64,000 bases of DNA from Clostridium transplantifaecale (GCF_900626075.1 NZ_UYZY01000002.1:124001-188000); one strand, 5' to 3'; positions 53,234 to 62,869 are shown, counted from the first letter of the stretch. Made by a program: numbers and translations. Notes: generated from the letters alone by a model not told the origin.

Positions 53234-53296
53234 CATATCCAACCTCCCACTCCCCCGTCCGCCATCTTACAGAGGCGTCCTCGCATCTCAACTAAA

Positions 53297-53890
53297 CTAA
53301 ATCTCTTTTTTTGCATCAAATCCCCCCGGCAGATACTGTTCCGGGATTATTTTCTCATAATCTATATCGGTAAAGCCGTTACAGAATGTCAATTCCACAT
53401 AAATCAGCCTTTTCCCTGCCTCATCCGCTATTGCATAAATATAACCATAGTCACTGGCGCTGACGGCCAGGACGGGATAGTTGAACCCGGTGGCTCCGTA
53501 AATCAAATCATGTTTCGGGTATTGTTTCGCCTTCAGGCGGGCCGTCTCCGCTTCGTAGTCCTCCTCATCGCAGGTATAGACCAGATAACCCAGGTAGCAT
53601 GGGTCCCAGGGATTATAATACTCATAGTAAAAGTCTTCCGTTTTGGCTGATTCCGGCAGCTTTTCCGGGAAAATATCATTAATTACGAGGTAGGACTCAC
53701 CTGTTTTCTTTTTAATATCGGCGTGTTCCGTCCTGTGGATTCCCTCCGGTCCAAAATATGCTTCATATTTGGCAATGTCTTTTACTACCGTCCTCTCTGT
53801 CCAATTGGAAACAAAAAACAGAACAGCTCCCCCAATCAGAAGGAACACCGCGATAACGGTAATCAAAACAATCTTTACAGTTTTTTTCAT
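53297..53890 (-). CDS. Membrane-anchored protein of unknown function
   Basis: 197 residues from the ATG at 53890 (GGGAGAG upstream); the frame is open further upstream without a signal. One N-terminal hydrophobic helix (VKIVLITVIAVFLLIGGAVL) is followed by an extracytoplasmic domain rich in Tyr and acidic residues (EDFYYEYYNPWDPCYLGYLV). No family is recognised. The 3' end abuts the large inverted repeat. Confidence 0.7.
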   Translation of the reverse strand: MKKTVKIVLITVIAVFLLIGGAVLFFVSNWTERTVVKDIAKYEAYFGPEGIHRTEHADIKKKTGESYLVINDIFPEKLPESAKTEDFYYEYYNPWDPCYLGYLVYTCDEEDYEAETARLKAKQYPKHDLIYGATGFNYPVLAVSASDYGYIYAIADEAGKRLIYVELTFCNGFTDIDYEKIIPEQYLPGGFDAKKEI

Positions 53891-54136
53891 AGATGGCTCT
53901 CCCTTTCTTTTACTCCGGGTAAATTGACTTCCATTTTGGGTACAGGCTTTCCTCCTGTATCCGCCTATCTTCCGGATTCCATAGCGCATATGGCACAGAA
54001 TACGGGATGGCATATAGAATTAACTTATATATTTTGTAATTCTATCACATAAACCGATCATCCCGATGACAATATCCTTAAATTTCCATGACGTACTTTT
54101 TAATTTCCGGATTACTATTCCAGAATAAAAGAAAAA

Positions 54137-54162
54137 AGTGCATATGCCGAAGCACATACACT
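54137..54162 (-). terminator. Terminator of the YitT-family gene
   Basis: AGTGTATGTGC/GCATATGCACT (two mismatches) with a four-base loop, followed on the minus strand by TTTTTT. Confidence 0.65.
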
Positions 54163-54186
54163 CTTTAATAATTGGTTTATCATGTT

Positions 54187-55059
54187 TTACTGTACCGCAT
54201 CCGAAAAGTCCTTAAATCCCAGCCCGAATACCTCCGTCGTCTCCGTTACCATGACAAAAGCATTTTCGTCTGTTTCCTGGATAATTCTCTTGAGGCGGGA
54301 AAACTCCGATTTTCTCACCGTACACAGGACAACCGTAGTATCCTGGCCGCTGTATGCCCCTTTTCCGGGAAGTATCGTGGCGCTCCGGTCTAATTCCTGT
54401 ATAATGCGCTTTGCAATCTCATCGGCACGGCTTGTGATAATGGATGCATTGCTCCCCGCATCACCTCCGTAAATGATGGTGTCGATCACTTTTGTCTGTG
54501 CATACAGGCTGATCATGCCAAACAGCGCCGCATCTACATTATGGAATACGAATGTGGAGAGCGACAGAATAATCCCGTCTATTATCAGCAGCGCACGTCC
54601 GATTTGGACATGGGGATATTTCTTCTGCATCAGATATCCGGCCACATCGCTCCCTCCCGTCGTGGAACCGGCCATGAATATAAATGCCATTCCGATCCCT
54701 ACCAGGATTCCGCCGTAGAGACTGCTCATCATCCTGTCCCCCATGTAAAGCGGACATATCGGCGCCACCACATAATCCAGGATAAAAGAACAGATTCCGC
54801 AGGCCACCGCTGTGCGGATGGCAAACCGCCGGCTTAAATAAAACCATGCCAGGATGAGCAGCGGTAAATTGACCATGAGGGTCATCCGCCCCACCGGCAG
54901 TCCGGTAATATAATTGATCATCAGGGCGATACCGACCGCTCCTCCGGGTGCAATGTTAGCCGGCACAATAAAACTCTGAGTGCCTGCACTGTATATAAAC
55001 GCTCCTATAATCAGAAGCAGTCCGTCTCTTACTGATCCTTTATTAATCTTTCCGCTCAT
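54187..55059 (-). CDS. YitT-family membrane protein (DUF161-DUF2179)
   Basis: 290 residues. Five or six membrane segments (about 10-200; GGAVGIALMINYITGLPVGR and GSTTGGSDVAGYLMQKKYPH) are followed by a soluble DUF2179 domain (about 215-285; YSGQDTTVVLCTVRKSEFSR). The family is widespread in Firmicutes; the transported compound, if any, is not established. It is the last gene of the run from the sigma-54 module. Confidence 0.88.
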   Translation of the reverse strand: MSGKINKGSVRDGLLLIIGAFIYSAGTQSFIVPANIAPGGAVGIALMINYITGLPVGRMTLMVNLPLLILAWFYLSRRFAIRTAVACGICSFILDYVVAPICPLYMGDRMMSSLYGGILVGIGMAFIFMAGSTTGGSDVAGYLMQKKYPHVQIGRALLIIDGIILSLSTFVFHNVDAALFGMISLYAQTKVIDTIIYGGDAGSNASIITSRADEIAKRIIQELDRSATILPGKGAYSGQDTTVVLCTVRKSEFSRLKRIIQETDENAFVMVTETTEVFGLGFKDFSDAVQ

Positions 55060-55141
55060 GTTGTTATGCCTTTCTCCCCGCCGGCCCTGAAAAATTTCCT
55101 CGCTAAAGGTTTCCTTCCGGGCTTACGCGTCCCGAAGGCAC

Positions 55142-56548
55142 TTAACGGAGGATTCCGTATTGTTGAATTTTTCTTTGCAGGGTCTGCCTGGGTATATCAA
55201 GAATTTTGGCAGCCTCCGAGATATTGCCCCTGGTGACCTTCATCGTCCGGACAATGATGCTCTTCTCGTAATCATCGACCGCCTCTCGCAAAGAGGAGCA
55301 AAGGGTATTTCCCTCCTCCGCATTTTCCTTTGGAGTACTTGTCATTTCGTTGAATTTATCCTCTATGTCCTCAAGCTTCAGCATATTGCTGTTCTCACCT
55401 ACCATACTCATACCGTAGACAATGATATGCTCCAGTTCCCGGACATTGCCGGGCCAGTCATATTCCTCCAGCCTTGCTATCAGCTCTTTTGAAACGTATT
55501 GTACCTTCTTATTAAACGTCGTATTATGTTTGTTTACATAAAATTTGACAAAATGCGCAATATCCTTCTTCCGCTCCCGCAGCGGAGGAATTGTAATGGA
55601 CATCATACTGAGCCTGTAATAAATATCACGGCGCAGGTTTCCTTGCTCAATCGCTTTCAGCGGTTCTGTATTGATGGCGGCGATAATCTTCACATCCACC
55701 GTCTTGACATCCCTCGCTCCCAGACTTCTGAAATGCCCGTCCTGCAGAACACGCAGCAGCTTGGACTGAAGGTGGATCGGCATAGAGTTAATCTCGTCAA
55801 GAAACAGTGTTCCGCCATCCGCCAATTCAAACAGGCCCTTATTTTCCGTAGCACCCGTGAAAGCGCCCTTAGCCGTTCCGAAAAGAATGCTCTCAAGCAG
55901 TGTGTCAGGAAGGGCGGCGCAGTTCTGGGCGATGAAAGGTTTCCCCTTTCTGGCGCTGGTGTTGTGGATCGCCTGGGCAAACACTTCCTTGCCAGTCCCC
56001 GTCTCACCGTATATCATGACAGGCAGATCACAGGCAGCGACAATTTTTATATACTCCCTGGCCTTCTGCATCTTTTCATCCACCGCGATAATGTCACCGA
56101 TTGTAAAGGTGGCCGTGTCACGGCTGAGCAGCTTTCCCGAACCGCCTATGGGAAAAAAGGCAGAACTTAACTCAATCCGCTCCGAATCTTCTGTCTCCGC
56201 TGCATTTTCCTGCATGGACAGATCAATGGCGCCGACGATTCTCTTACCGCTTTTAATTGGAATGGACAGAGAGGTGATACGAATCCCCTCCTGTCCCTCA
56301 GCCTTCAGAAGCTGGTTCTCCACATAAACCGGCAGTCCCAGTTCCATGGCTTTGATGGTCGTGCTCGTCTTCGGATCCAGATTTTCGTAGACATCTAGAA
56401 ACTTTTTACCGACCAGATCATAATTCTCCTCCTGGCTGGAGAGCTTGTTGTTCAGCTTGGCTGTGAACAGAATCTCTCCTTCCAGGTTTATAATTGTAAT
56501 ACCGTCAATATATCCTTTTCCGTGGAACAGTTTTTCCATCAATTCCAT
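55142..56548 (-). CDS. Sigma-54-dependent transcriptional activator (amino-acid module)
   Basis: 468 residues from the ATG at 56548 (AAGGGGGATG upstream). A sensory domain of PAS/GAF type (1-about 120, GITIINLEGEILFTAKLNNK) is followed by AAA+ with Walker A GETGTGKEVF, GAFTGA and LFLDEINSMP, and a Fis-type HTH (ISEAAKILDIPRQTLQRKIQ). It lies downstream of the GltS-ornithine cyclodeaminase-alanine dehydrogenase genes on the same strand and is the best candidate to activate the -24/-12 promoter at 60574. Confidence 0.92.
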   Translation of the reverse strand: MELMEKLFHGKGYIDGITIINLEGEILFTAKLNNKLSSQEENYDLVGKKFLDVYENLDPKTSTTIKAMELGLPVYVENQLLKAEGQEGIRITSLSIPIKSGKRIVGAIDLSMQENAAETEDSERIELSSAFFPIGGSGKLLSRDTATFTIGDIIAVDEKMQKAREYIKIVAACDLPVMIYGETGTGKEVFAQAIHNTSARKGKPFIAQNCAALPDTLLESILFGTAKGAFTGATENKGLFELADGGTLFLDEINSMPIHLQSKLLRVLQDGHFRSLGARDVKTVDVKIIAAINTEPLKAIEQGNLRRDIYYRLSMMSITIPPLRERKKDIAHFVKFYVNKHNTTFNKKVQYVSKELIARLEEYDWPGNVRELEHIIVYGMSMVGENSNMLKLEDIEDKFNEMTSTPKENAEEGNTLCSSLREAVDDYEKSIIVRTMKVTRGNISEAAKILDIPRQTLQRKIQQYGILR

Positions 56549-56726
56549 AGTTACATCCCCCTTTGCTCTGTTTCCCCGTCCTGTTTCCATAAAATAGCTA
56601 AAAACAACACTTAAGAAAATAGTATCAGAGTTTGGATGGGATTACAATATGTCAGATGCCCTGTTCCGTTTCATAACTTAGACCTCTCCGCCGTTCATTC
56701 CGCGTTCGACAGACGGTTTTTCCCCA

Positions 56727-58091
56727 TCACTCTTCCCCTTCAGCGGGACGGTCTAACGGGAGCTTCAGCCACCACCATTTGAATACAATGTTGGCAATTA
56801 TGCAGGCCGCCAGTATTGCCAGATAAATGCCGACAAACTTCCAGTGGTTTCCATTTAGCAGCATCATTGGACCTACGGACCAGGCAAACATCTCAATCGG
56901 CGTCGTAAACGGCGCGGCGAAAGCCGTATCATTCAGAGTTTTGGACAGATTATCCGGATCCACGATACGAAGAAGGATAAATCCAATAGCGAATACACCT
57001 GTGGAATAACCGAATACGAAGATGGAACGCTCAAACCAGCTCCCCTTGTTCATAGCAGGGCCGAAGAACATTAAAGTAATCACTACGATGACTATACCGC
57101 AGAGCAGCAGAAGCGCCAACGGAGCCGCATATTTAATAATGACCGAAATCTTGATGGATGCAATACCGAAAAATACAAGATAGTCCGTGGCAGTTCCCGA
57201 GATTCGGCTGATTATGTTCTCATCTATGTATTTGCTGACTCCCACCTTCTTAAATGCAAGGAACATGGCGATGGCAATCAGGAAAGCAACCAGATAGGTC
57301 GGCAAATCAAGGCCTGTCACACTAAGGATCCATTTATTAAGAAGCATGCCTGCGCCGGATGCCACCAGAAGAATAGCAAGATGCCAGGCCAGAGGATCTA
57401 AGACCATGGAAGATACCGTCTCCACACCCATGGATTTACGTTTTTCATTTGGAATCAGACCGGTTTTTAAGTCACCGGAGATATACTGGAAGCTCTTAAT
57501 GTATTTTGTCCAGCCTTTCTTTGTACCCATCTTGATAAAGAAGAGGCCGCCGAAAATACCGGAGAGAATTCCTACTGTAGCGCATGTCATTGCGATATCC
57601 ATGGCGTCCGGATCTCCCAGTCTCTGGAAGGTGGAACCAACTGCCGCCGCCGTTCCGTGACCGCCTGAAAAACCGGCTGCCAGAAGCAGGCCAAAGCCGT
57701 AGTTGATGTCCGGGAACAATTTGGAAATCACAAGGATTGCAAACAGCGGAGCAAGGCTGAACTGGATAACCTGGGCCAGTACTTTATAGGAGAAGTAGGA
57801 ACCGATTCGGTCCACTTCCGATCGGAAATCATTTTTTGAAAATGAGAATCCGTTGATTCCGACTGCTGCAAAAATTACGATGATCAGCACACCGGCGTAA
57901 GAACCAATCCCTTCGGAAAACGGCAGGATATTCAGTCCCTGGCTTCCTAGCGCCAGTGCGATAAAACCGGCAATCATACTGGCCGGAACGAAGAATTTCT
58001 GCACTACCTTTACCTTTGCACGGATCAACTGCCCGATCATAATAAACAGCGACGCTAACGCAAAATCAAGTAAAAAATCATTTACACTCAT
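56727..58091 (-). CDS. Sodium/glutamate symporter family (GltS/ESS) carrier
   Basis: 454 residues, about twelve hydrophobic segments, with family motifs LAAGFSGGHGTAAAVGSTFQ (about 130-150) and FGYSTGVFAIGFILLRIVDP (about 360-380). It probably imports glutamate or a related amino acid in sodium symport for the two dehydrogenase/cyclodeaminase enzymes encoded upstream. ACAGGAGG precedes the ATG. It is only moderately similar to the carrier at 5969. Confidence 0.9.
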   Translation of the reverse strand: MSVNDFLLDFALASLFIMIGQLIRAKVKVVQKFFVPASMIAGFIALALGSQGLNILPFSEGIGSYAGVLIIVIFAAVGINGFSFSKNDFRSEVDRIGSYFSYKVLAQVIQFSLAPLFAILVISKLFPDINYGFGLLLAAGFSGGHGTAAAVGSTFQRLGDPDAMDIAMTCATVGILSGIFGGLFFIKMGTKKGWTKYIKSFQYISGDLKTGLIPNEKRKSMGVETVSSMVLDPLAWHLAILLVASGAGMLLNKWILSVTGLDLPTYLVAFLIAIAMFLAFKKVGVSKYIDENIISRISGTATDYLVFFGIASIKISVIIKYAAPLALLLLCGIVIVVITLMFFGPAMNKGSWFERSIFVFGYSTGVFAIGFILLRIVDPDNLSKTLNDTAFAAPFTTPIEMFAWSVGPMMLLNGNHWKFVGIYLAILAACIIANIVFKWWWLKLPLDRPAEGEE

Positions 58092-58161
58092 ATAACCCTC
58101 CTGTATTCGTATTTACCGGCCCGGGAATTACCCCGCATACCCGGGCCGTCTGTCTTCTGTA

Positions 58162-59271
58162 TCAGGGTTCTCCCCAGAGATTCAGCTTTGTTCCAATTCC
58201 CTTTTCCAGTGCATTCCGGTAAATGGTATGGCCCCACGCCAAGTCCTCTATCGGCATCCCGTCCATGATAAATATCACCTTTTCCCTGTCGTTAAGCCTG
58301 CCTTCCGCCTTGCCTGCCGCCACATCTCCCAGTCCGGTGATATCCTCCTTCCGGATTTTACCGCTCCAGACCAGATCCATCATGAATCCGCAGATGCCGC
58401 TCAAATTCTTTGCAAAACCGCCAGGGACATTACCCAGTTCTTCCGCATATGCCTCGTACATCTCCCAGTTGTCAACCACGATACGCGAACTCTTCATCAG
58501 TGACTCACTGATATCCGCGCTGGCCGGCAGGGTCAAGAGAGCGCCCTCGCCGAGCCATTCGTCTTCGATGCGGGGAGACACGCTGCCCGATGTGGCCACA
58601 TTAATCACATCGCTGCCTCTGACCGCCTCCTCCACGGAACCGGCCACCTTCACCGCCACACCGTACTTCTCTTTCAGTTCTTCGGCATACCGGGAAGCGG
58701 CCTCCATATCAATGTCGCAGATGCGGATTTCCCGGATTGTCTTCAGGACATCCATCAGGGAATCCAGACAGGCTCTTCCTATCACGCCGATACCGATGGC
58801 GCTCAGCACCTGAGCCTGGTTTTTCGCAAAGTATTTAGCTCCCACTGCCGGGATAGCCCCGGTCCGCGCCGCGCTCAGGGCGTTTGCGGACATAATGGCA
58901 ATAGGCGCTCCCGTATCGGGATCATTTAGCACCGTAGTCAGAATCGAGCGTGGAAGTCCTTTATCCTGGTTGGCAAGATTGGAACCGTACCATTTCTCGC
59001 CGCAGACGTGGAAACGGCCTCCGAGATAAGCCACCAGGGCCATAAATCTCCGATCCGGCCCCTTTACCGGCATTCCCGGGAACTCCGTCTCTTTCGGGAA
59101 ATAAATTTTAATTCCATGGGAGTTATGATTTGGGGCACCCATCAGATAATCTCCCTGTCCCAGAAGATCAAATACTTCATCCATCACCTGTATGCAGGTA
59201 TGTACGTCGCCCGCTCCCGCCTCCACGGCCTCGGCCTCCGTCAGAAATAAAAAGTCCAGATTATGGTTCAT
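58162..59271 (-). CDS. Ornithine cyclodeaminase/mu-crystallin family protein
   Basis: 369 residues, longer than the usual 320-350. NAD-binding Rossmann region near 155-165 (IGIGVIGRACLDSLMDVLKT), preceded by a substrate-binding Lys/Arg region (ALSAARTGAIPAVGAKYFAK). Family members cyclise ornithine, reduce ketimines or act as alanine-type dehydrogenases. It lies between an alanine dehydrogenase-like gene and the GltS gene and is part of the sigma-54 operon; its true substrate is unknown. TAAAGGAGG precedes the start. Confidence 0.88.
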   Translation of the reverse strand: MNHNLDFLFLTEAEAVEAGAGDVHTCIQVMDEVFDLLGQGDYLMGAPNHNSHGIKIYFPKETEFPGMPVKGPDRRFMALVAYLGGRFHVCGEKWYGSNLANQDKGLPRSILTTVLNDPDTGAPIAIMSANALSAARTGAIPAVGAKYFAKNQAQVLSAIGIGVIGRACLDSLMDVLKTIREIRICDIDMEAASRYAEELKEKYGVAVKVAGSVEEAVRGSDVINVATSGSVSPRIEDEWLGEGALLTLPASADISESLMKSSRIVVDNWEMYEAYAEELGNVPGGFAKNLSGICGFMMDLVWSGKIRKEDITGLGDVAAGKAEGRLNDREKVIFIMDGMPIEDLAWGHTIYRNALEKGIGTKLNLWGEP

Positions 59272-59294
59272 CCCCGTATCCTCCTTTAAGTTTC

Positions 59295-60458
59295 TTAGAG
59301 TTTAATAAAGTTATCGGATTTCGTACTGGTTGCCGCCGGAGCCGGATCCAGTTTTTTATCCGCAATATTTAAAATGTCTTCCGGACGAATCCATGGTCTT
59401 CCCTGAATTCCGCTGGTTTCCTCATGTGTCAGGTAACCCTTGTATGCGGTAAGGCTTCTTCTCAGGAAGCCGTCCCTTGCGCAAGCCTCGGCTACTCCGT
59501 TGTTCATAATGCTTCTGAAGTGAGGAAGCACGGAAGCGGCGTATGCGATGGAAGTGGACTGTGAAATAGCTCCCGGGATGTTGCTTACGCAGTAATGTAC
59601 AACTCCCTCCTCGATATAACGCGGGTCTGCATGGGTTGTCTCATGGAATGTTTCAATGGCTCCCACATCATTGCTGATATCAACGATAACGGAACCTCTC
59701 TCCATGGAACGCACCATCTCACGGTCAATCAGGAACTCTTTTGCCGTTTTCGGCCATTTAACGCAGTTGTAAACCACATCAACTTCAGGAAGAAGTTTCT
59801 TAATATTATAACGGTTGGAAATCTGAGTATTTACTTCCTCGTTAAACTGTTTTCCAATCTCACGGAGTGTTCCGATATTGATATCCATTACAGTTACCCA
59901 GGCTCCCAGGGAATGAAGAACGGAAGCAACGGATTTACCAACAATGCCGCCGCCAAGCACCAGCGCCTTGATGCCGGGCGCTCCGCCCAGACCATTGACG
60001 AATTTGCCCTTGCCGCCGTTGATGGCCAGAAGTGATTCCAGGCCCATCAGAGCGCCCTGCTTGCCTGCCGCCTCACAGTTCGGTGAGCCGTAGCGGTGGG
60101 AATCCTCTGCAGTGAAAGCGATGCATTTGCTGTCCAGGATTGCCTGAACCTCTTCGCGGTGGGCTGCCGGATGGATACAGGTAAACACGATCTGATTCTC
60201 GCGGAGCAGGCCGTATTCACAAGGCTCGAATTCTTTTACCTTGGCAACAAAATCACATTCCTTATAAATCTCTTCCTTTGTATCAACCAGCTTTGCGCCC
60301 TCGGCAGCGTAAGCTTCATCACTGAAACCGGAACCTTCGCCTGCGCCCTTCTGCACATAAACCTCATGGCCATCCATTGCAATCATGCTTACCTCTGCAG
60401 GTGTGGCAATTACACGGTACTCCCCAACTTTGATATCCTTCAGTACTCCAAACTTCAT
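59295..60458 (-). CDS. Alanine dehydrogenase/PNT-family protein
   Basis: 387 residues. N-terminal substrate domain FGVLKDIKVGEYRVIATPAE, GAGEGSGFSDEAY, the catalytic-region Lys (FVAKVKEFEP) and His (TCIHPAAH). NAD-binding Rossmann motif VLGGGIVGKSVASVLHSLGA (about 165-185). It probably deaminates alanine or a related amino acid to an oxo acid with NADH formation. Alternative members include lysine-ketoglutarate-related dehydrogenases. It is the first gene behind the sigma-54 promoter at 60574; GGAGGAAGG sets the start. Confidence 0.86.
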   Translation of the reverse strand: MKFGVLKDIKVGEYRVIATPAEVSMIAMDGHEVYVQKGAGEGSGFSDEAYAAEGAKLVDTKEEIYKECDFVAKVKEFEPCEYGLLRENQIVFTCIHPAAHREEVQAILDSKCIAFTAEDSHRYGSPNCEAAGKQGALMGLESLLAINGGKGKFVNGLGGAPGIKALVLGGGIVGKSVASVLHSLGAWVTVMDINIGTLREIGKQFNEEVNTQISNRYNIKKLLPEVDVVYNCVKWPKTAKEFLIDREMVRSMERGSVIVDISNDVGAIETFHETTHADPRYIEEGVVHYCVSNIPGAISQSTSIAYAASVLPHFRSIMNNGVAEACARDGFLRRSLTAYKGYLTHEETSGIQGRPWIRPEDILNIADKKLDPAPAATSTKSDNFIKL

Positions 60459-60573
60459 GTTCCTTCCTCCATATTATATAATTTTATTTTCCGGTGAAAT
60501 ACAAAGCCGAATGACAGTATCACCGTTTTTTCCGCGGGTGTCCGCAGTTTTTTTCTTTACATTTATATAATAA

Positions 60574-60589
60574 GCAACTTGCGTGCCAA
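60574..60589 (-). promoter_or_regulatory. Sigma-54 (-24/-12) promoter of the amino-acid module
   Basis: Minus-strand TTGGCACGCAAGTTGC matches the consensus TGGCAC-N5-TTGC exactly, about 115 bases before the alanine dehydrogenase-like start. Confidence 0.9.
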
Positions 60590-60672
60590 CTTTTCAAAGG
60601 TAGTGAAAAAGTGTTGTAAACGTTGTAAAATGGGGGGCTTTTCCCCTCGCCATAAGTCCTGATACTTGCAGG

Positions 60673-60732
60673 TGCTCATTTTTGAGCAAACAAATCGCCC
60701 GTTTGTGAGCGATATGTGCCCAAAAATGAGCA
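60673..60732. promoter_or_regulatory. Upstream activator sites for the 60574 promoter
   Basis: A palindrome TGCTCA-TTTT-TGAGCA (60673-60688) and a further AAAAATGAGCA half-site (60722-60732), with GTGAGCGA between them, lie 85-145 bases upstream of the -24 element. They are typical in position and form for a Fis-type activator. Confidence 0.7.
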
Positions 60733-60744
60733 TTTGTATTTTGA

Positions 60745-60779
60745 AAAGAGACGCCGAATTTTGCTTCCGGCGTCTCTTT
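60745..60779 (-). terminator. Terminator of the gamma-glutamyltransferase gene
   Basis: AAAGAGACGCCG and CGGCGTCTCTTT form a perfect 12-bp stem with an 11-base loop; a TCTCTTTTC tail follows on the minus strand. It insulates the sigma-54 promoter region. Confidence 0.85.
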
Positions 60780-60833
60780 CTTCTTCTATTTCTATAACTA
60801 GTTGATTCTCACCCGTTTACACTCTGATTCCTC

Positions 60834-62666
60834 TTAATAGCCAAACGACTTGCTGTCACGCCTGAAATCGGATCCTCCGTACAGCTTACCGTCCTCGCCG
60901 TAAAATACTGCATTGGCGTTTCCAAAGTATTTATCAATATCTTCTTTCTTATCAACCTCATATCCCATTTCTATCAGTTCATTGATTACGTTATCGTCAA
61001 TCCTGCCTTCATAGGCAACGGCTCCGGTGGCAGTGTTGAATATTCTCGGGGCGTTGATAGCCTCCTGGATTGTCATACCGTGGTCAATTACATTGCTGAT
61101 AATCTGTGTCACTGTTGTGATAATCCTGGTCGCTCCCGGCGTCCCAAGAACCATGAACGGCGTCCCGTCCTCCTTCAGCACTACCGTAGGACTCATGGAG
61201 GATAACGGAGTTTTTCCCGGCGCTATGGCATTTGGTGAATCCGGATCTGCTGAGAAATCGTCCATCTCATTGTTAAAAATAAATCCGTATTCGTTCATCG
61301 CTACGCCGGACGGATAATTGTGTGTCTGGGTAACCGCAACCATATTACCGGCCTTGTCCGCTACTGAAAAATGGGTCGTATCCTTGTGCTCATAGGTCCA
61401 TGGGTTTACTTCTTCATAAACTGCAGCCTTGTCCGGCTGAATTTGCTCCGCCTGTTTTTTCGCATACTCTTTATTTGTCAGGCCGCCGATTGGCACATCC
61501 ACATACTCGGGATCTCCCATATATAAAGCTCTGTCGTTAAACGCGATTTTAAATGCCTCCGCCAGGTAGTGAAGATTCTCGGCAGAATTATGCTCCATTG
61601 ACGCAACGTCAAAGTTTTCCAGGACATTTAAAGCTTCTACGACATGGGTGCCCCCGGATGACGGCAGTGGAGATGAAATAATCTGATATCCGCGGTATGT
61701 GCCTTTGACCGGCTCCATTTCTTTAACGGTGTAATTCTCAAAATCTTCTACCGTAAAGACCCCGCCGTATTTATTAATTCTGTCCACCATAGCCTGAGCC
61801 ATAGGCCCTTTATAAAATGCATCTTTGCCTTCCGCGGCAATCTTTTTCAATGTCTTTGCCAGCGCCGGTGTTTTAAACAGTTCACCCACCTCATAGGTCA
61901 TTCCGTCTTCTTTTAAATAGATATCCCCAAATTCAGGATAATCCAACATCCACCCATAGTAATCTTTCCACACTTCCGCCAGGTTTGGAGCAACATAAAA
62001 TCCTTCCTCAGCCAACTTAATGGCCGGCTGCATGACCTCTTCCCAGGTGACATTTCCGGATCCGTATTTTTCAAATGCATAGCTGAGACCTGCTACCTCT
62101 CCCGGTACTCCGACAGACTTTCCGCCGATGGCCTTCTGATTGCCGATGACATTACCCTCACTGTCTTTCGGCCACATCTCCGGCGTTGCGGCCTGAGGCG
62201 CTCTCTCACGGAAATCCAGGAAAACAACTTCGCCGTCCTCGCTGTGGATTGTCATGAATCCTCCGGCTCCCAGACCCGAGTAATTGCATTCCACTACGCC
62301 CAGGGCAAAACCGACTGCAACTGCCGCGTCTACGGCATTGCCGCCGGCTTTCAGGATTTCTACACCGGCCTGGGACGCTTCCACCTTTGCCGAGGCGATC
62401 ATGGCATTTTCGCCCGTCGCGTCTCTGTCCTCCATATTTACCTGACCTTCTTCATCCCAAAGGTACCAGCCGTTTCCATCCGTAACCCGGCCTGTTTCCG
62501 CTCCATCCTGTACTTCTGCCTGACTTTCTGTCTCAGCGGCTTTACTGGTTTCAGCTTCAGTGGACGGCGCTGCCGTCTCCTGCGGCTTTGGCGCCGAACA
62601 TCCGGCCAGAGATACCGCCGTCATTACTGCTGCAAGGGATAAAGCCGTCAGCCTTTTTCTCCTCAT
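60834..62666 (-). CDS. ggt: Gamma-glutamyltransferase lipoprotein
   Basis: 610 residues. Signal peptide with lipobox SLAGC (about 19-23), so the enzyme is predicted to be anchored outside the cell, then a Ser/Thr/Glu-rich linker. The Ntn-hydrolase precursor is cleaved before the catalytic Thr430 in DTTHFSV; oxyanion and substrate residues lie in SPLPSSGGTHVVEALN and SSMSPTVV. It cleaves gamma-glutamyl bonds of glutathione and similar compounds, releasing glutamate that the GltS-type carrier could import. GAAGGAGGAAA precedes the start. Confidence 0.95.
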   Translation of the reverse strand: MRRKRLTALSLAAVMTAVSLAGCSAPKPQETAAPSTEAETSKAAETESQAEVQDGAETGRVTDGNGWYLWDEEGQVNMEDRDATGENAMIASAKVEASQAGVEILKAGGNAVDAAVAVGFALGVVECNYSGLGAGGFMTIHSEDGEVVFLDFRERAPQAATPEMWPKDSEGNVIGNQKAIGGKSVGVPGEVAGLSYAFEKYGSGNVTWEEVMQPAIKLAEEGFYVAPNLAEVWKDYYGWMLDYPEFGDIYLKEDGMTYEVGELFKTPALAKTLKKIAAEGKDAFYKGPMAQAMVDRINKYGGVFTVEDFENYTVKEMEPVKGTYRGYQIISSPLPSSGGTHVVEALNVLENFDVASMEHNSAENLHYLAEAFKIAFNDRALYMGDPEYVDVPIGGLTNKEYAKKQAEQIQPDKAAVYEEVNPWTYEHKDTTHFSVADKAGNMVAVTQTHNYPSGVAMNEYGFIFNNEMDDFSADPDSPNAIAPGKTPLSSMSPTVVLKEDGTPFMVLGTPGATRIITTVTQIISNVIDHGMTIQEAINAPRIFNTATGAVAYEGRIDDNVINELIEMGYEVDKKEDIDKYFGNANAVFYGEDGKLYGGSDFRRDSKSFGY

Positions 62667-62869
62667 ACTATTTCCTCCTTCTCCTGTACCTTAAAAACAA
62701 CGGGTGATATATAACCCCATGATATCCCGCCGGCCCTTCAGTGTCTACTTTTTCTCATTTTTCTCTCAGATTTTATTGTAGTTTTATGTATGTTTTCTAT
62801 AAAATTATGTATTTTAAACATTATTATCTTTAAATCTTTGAATAGTTCTTGTTTTTTATTATTTAACAC

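Larger units (their letters stand above)
52455..53291. repeat. 837-bp imperfect inverted repeat with two opposed hairpin units
   Basis: The outer ends TTGAGAAATGAGGACGCC (52455-52472) and, reversed, TTGAGATGCGAGGACGCC (53274-53291) match at 16 of 18 bases. Similarity continues inward on both arms to about 52805 and 52950. Each arm contains a 201-bp unit bounded by a perfect 14-bp inverted repeat. The gap between the cwlD-like gene and the minus-strand gene at 53297 holds no convincing coding frame. The stop codon of that gene lies six bases outside the right end. Confidence 0.75.
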
